Below are positions 36,523-39,089 of a DNA stretch of 39,089 nt, piece after piece; positions within the stretch are counted from its first letter, which is position 1, and each line of letters opens with the position of its first letter. This DNA comes from an uncultured Mollicutes bacterium (GTDB lineage: Bacteria > Bacillota_I > Bacilli_A > RFN20 > CAG-826). The position numbers and the translations under genes are program-made. The stretch is from positions 1 through 39,089 of the forward strand of contig CAMNHN010000004.1 of assembly GCA_946539555.1 (NCBI GenBank), given 5' to 3'. Below the pieces are notes generated by a model. That model was not told the origin of the DNA. It made no database searches and worked only from the letters and a program-made list of their open reading frames with translations.

Positions 36523-36728
36523 ATTTATATAAACCTCATCTAATTAATGTAAGATTTATTTCTTACTTGAAAATTTTATCACTATATTCGATTTTTCGAT
36601 ATTAATCTTTTATTAAAGTTTAGGAAAAATTAAAAACTAAAATTTGATTTTGATTTTTGAGTTTTTAAAAAGTAAAAGATGATAACTATCACGAATTTTT
36701 AAGCTACGAAAAACGTAAAAATAAATGC

Positions 36729-36796
36729 GATTTTTGAAAATCGATTTTGAAAATCGTTTTTTAAAAACTGATTTTGAAATTAGAATTTTAAAATTG
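36729..36796 (+). repeat. Degenerate tandem array of short palindromes
   Basis: GATTTTTGAAAATC / GATTTTGAAAATC / GTTTTTTAAAAACT / GATTTTGAAATTA / GAATTTTAAAATTG. Confidence 0.5.
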
Positions 36797-37361
36797 AATA
36801 AAACTTACTGATTTTTTCTTTCAAAAAACAAATTTCGATATAAGTTAATTTTACTTATGCGATTTTTCGATCCCGAAATAAGGAATAAAAATATTGTTAC
36901 AATATTGTGGATTATTTGGTAAAGAGACATCTTTAAATAGCAAAAAAACAAAACCAAATTTTTTTATTTTTTGGTATAAAATTTTGAGGCAATTTTGATC
37001 TTAAAATTTGCACCAAAAATTAATGAAAAATTGAGGATAAAATCATGCCTAAAGAAGAGTTACAAAAAGAGATAAAAAAACGCTTAAAAGTTAGCATTAT
37101 CTAATTAATAAATTATGCACGTATACGCGTGCGCGAGGCGTTTTATTAGAGATTTGCAAGGTTTTTTGACATTGACAAAAACTTTTAGCACTCTTAGACA
37201 AAATATTGAAAAGTGCCAAATTTTAGTTTCAAAAATTGATTTTTTTAGACAAAAATAGGGGTAAAAAAACATTATTAAAAAAAGTTAAAAATTTTAGTGT
37301 TTTTTTCTTTGCAAAATTTTTAAAATGTGAGAGACTTGTAATACTCACTACGGGAGATAAT

Positions 37362-38051
37362 ATGAAAATTTGTGGATTGCAGAAACTAACTCTTTTAGAT
37401 TACCCCGGCCATCTAGCGTGTACGGTATTCTTAGGAGGATGCAACTTCAATTGTCCTTATTGTTACAACACTTCACTTATCAAACTCGACAAAGCTCAAG
37501 AGGTATACAGTGAAGAAGAATTGCTATCCTTTCTTGACTCTAGAAAAGGTAAGTTGAGTGGTGTAGCAATTACCGGTGGGGAACCATTAATTAACAAAGA
37601 CATTAAGGACCTGATTCTTAAGATTAGAGAAAAGGGTTTCAAGGTAAAATTAGACACAAACGGATCCTTCCCAGATGTACTAGAAAACCTCATCGACGAA
37701 GGGCTCGTGGATTACGTTGCAATGGACGTAAAAAATACTTACGAAAAGTATGGCTTTACAATCGGTGCAAATGTTAATACCGAAAAAATCAAAAGAAGCA
37801 TTGAAATTTTGCTTCAAAACAAGGTAGATTACGAATTCAGAACTACTATTATTAAAGAATTTCATGAGATAGATGACTTCGAAGAAATAGGAAAGATGAT
37901 TTGCGGCGCTAAACACTATTTCTTACAGAGTTTTCTTGACAAAGATAATGTGAGAGGCAACTTTCACGCAATGAGTAGAGATGAATTAGAGGAGTGCCTT
38001 AAAAAAGCACGTATACATGTTCCAACAACAGAAATTAGGGGTGTAGACTAA
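37362..38051 (+). CDS. nrdG: Anaerobic ribonucleoside-triphosphate reductase activating protein (radical SAM)
   Basis: GGGAGA SD then MKICGLQKLTLLDYPGHLACTVFLGGCNFNCPYCYN (CxxxCxxC); track start 37236 is upstream of the SD; followed by nrdD. Confidence 0.88.
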   Translation: MKICGLQKLTLLDYPGHLACTVFLGGCNFNCPYCYNTSLIKLDKAQEVYSEEELLSFLDSRKGKLSGVAITGGEPLINKDIKDLILKIREKGFKVKLDTNGSFPDVLENLIDEGLVDYVAMDVKNTYEKYGFTIGANVNTEKIKRSIEILLQNKVDYEFRTTIIKEFHEIDDFEEIGKMICGAKHYFLQSFLDKDNVRGNFHAMSRDELEECLKKARIHVPTTEIRGVD

Positions 38052-38062
38052 GGAGGAGAATT

Positions 38063-39089
38063 ATGTACAGAGTCGTAAAAAGAGATGGAACCATTAAAGA
38101 TTTTGATATCAACAAAATCATCAACGCAATTTCAAGAGCATTTGTTGCAGTTAACAAGGATTCAAATCCTTCAATCATAGATTTTCTTGCTTTGAAAGTA
38201 ACAGCTCACTTTCAAAACAAGATTAATGAAGGTACGATAACAGTCGAAAATATTCAAGATAGTGTTGAAACAGTTTTAATTCAAGCTGGCTATGACGATG
38301 TTGCAAAAGCTTACATTCTTTATAGAAGACAACACGAAAACGTTAGAAGAGCTAAGAACACATTCTTAGATTATAAAGCTCTCGTTAACAACTATTTAAA
38401 AGTCAATGACTGGAGAGTTAAAGAAAATTCAACTGTTACTTATTCAGTTGGTGGTTTAATTCTTTCAAACAGTGGTGCAATCACAGCAAATTATTGGTTA
38501 AGTGAAGTTTATGATGATGAAATCGCAAACGCACATAGAAACGGCGATATTCATATTCATGACTTAGCAATGTTAACAGGATACTGTGCTGGATGGTCAT
38601 TAAAACAACTTATCCAAGAAGGTTTAGGGGGCGTTCCTGGAAAGATCACAAGTTCGCCAGCAAAACATTTATCAACACTTTGTAACCAAATGGTTAACTT
38701 CCTTGGTATCATGCAAAATGAATGGGCAGGAGCACAAGCTTTCTCATCATTTGATACTTACTTAGCACCATTTGTTAAAGTTGATCACTTATCATATAAA
38801 CAAGTTAAACAATGTGTCCAATCCTTCATTTATGGTGTGAACACACCATCAAGATGGGGTACACAAGCACCATTTACAAATGTCACACTTGACTGGGTCG
38901 TTCCAAACGATTTAGCAGAATTAAATGCTATCGTTGGTGGCGAACAAATGGATTTCAAATACAAAGATTGTAAAAAAGAAATGGATATGGTCAACAAAGC
39001 ATTCATCGAAACAATGATTGAAGGTGATGCTAATGGAAGAGGATTCCAATATCCAATCCCAACATATTCAATTACACGTGATTTTGACT
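38063..39089 (+). CDS. nrdD: Anaerobic ribonucleoside-triphosphate reductase, 3' end outside window
   Basis: AGGAGG SD; ATG 38063 MYRVVKRDGTIKDFDINKIINAISRAF (ATP-cone) and NGDIHIHDLAMLTGYCAGWSLKQLI; frame open to the window end, absent from the ORF track. Confidence 0.95.
   Translation, partial: MYRVVKRDGTIKDFDINKIINAISRAFVAVNKDSNPSIIDFLALKVTAHFQNKINEGTITVENIQDSVETVLIQAGYDDVAKAYILYRRQHENVRRAKNTFLDYKALVNNYLKVNDWRVKENSTVTYSVGGLILSNSGAITANYWLSEVYDDEIANAHRNGDIHIHDLAMLTGYCAGWSLKQLIQEGLGGVPGKITSSPAKHLSTLCNQMVNFLGIMQNEWAGAQAFSSFDTYLAPFVKVDHLSYKQVKQCVQSFIYGVNTPSRWGTQAPFTNVTLDWVVPNDLAELNAIVGGEQMDFKYKDCKKEMDMVNKAFIETMIEGDANGRGFQYPIPTYSITRDFD

Noticed and set aside
36523-37235. Possible CRISPR array from repeated A/T-rich units
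   Set aside because: Units are about 14 nt, degenerate and without spacers; no cas genes in the window.
37236-37361. N-terminal 42-aa extension of NrdG in the ORF track
   Set aside because: AT-rich, Lys/Phe-rich translation; SD and canonical start MKICGLQKLTLLDYPG lie at 37362.
38150-38180. GGATTCAAATCC resembling a tRNA T-arm
   Set aside because: Lies within the nrdD coding frame (NKDSNPSI) and has no surrounding cloverleaf.

Overview
AT-rich (low-GC Firmicutes/Bacilli- or Mollicutes-relative-like) chromosomal window with standard-code genes and no convincing rRNA, tRNA, CRISPR or transposase. Recognisable content, left to right: TldD/TldE(PmbA) peptidase pair (tldD truncated at the window edge); a three-gene unit of two large hypothetical surface proteins plus an MscS channel; minus-strand Na/Pi cotransporter and an HD-GYP protein whose membrane N-terminus is cut off by one in-frame TAA; a small stand-alone gene with a perfect cre-like palindrome; a P-loop kinase; two lipoproteins, one a tyrosine phosphatase; an AgrA/AgrC-like LytTR two-component pair without agrBD, next to an SGNH lipoprotein; a membrane-anchored GH3 glycosidase with reversed domain order; a near-oriC-type cluster gdpP-rplI-dnaB-walJ(yycJ)-rlmH; a translationally coupled five-gene operon (adenylate-forming ligase, lipoprotein with InlB/LRR/SGNH-like parts, small membrane protein, MBOAT, SGNH-LRR protein) resembling a dlt-like surface acylation system without a visible carrier protein; a CofE-like gamma-glutamyl ligase; and nrdG-nrdD (nrdD runs off the end and is missing from the ORF track). 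The strongest candidates for new biology are the dlt-like operon and a family of dispersed intergenic elements (GTGATA-N2-TATCAC inverted repeat, an AAAAACCCTGCAAAACT-type box, and an identical 16-mer AAAATCGTTTTTTAAA). All assignments are from reading motifs by eye; no database search was run.
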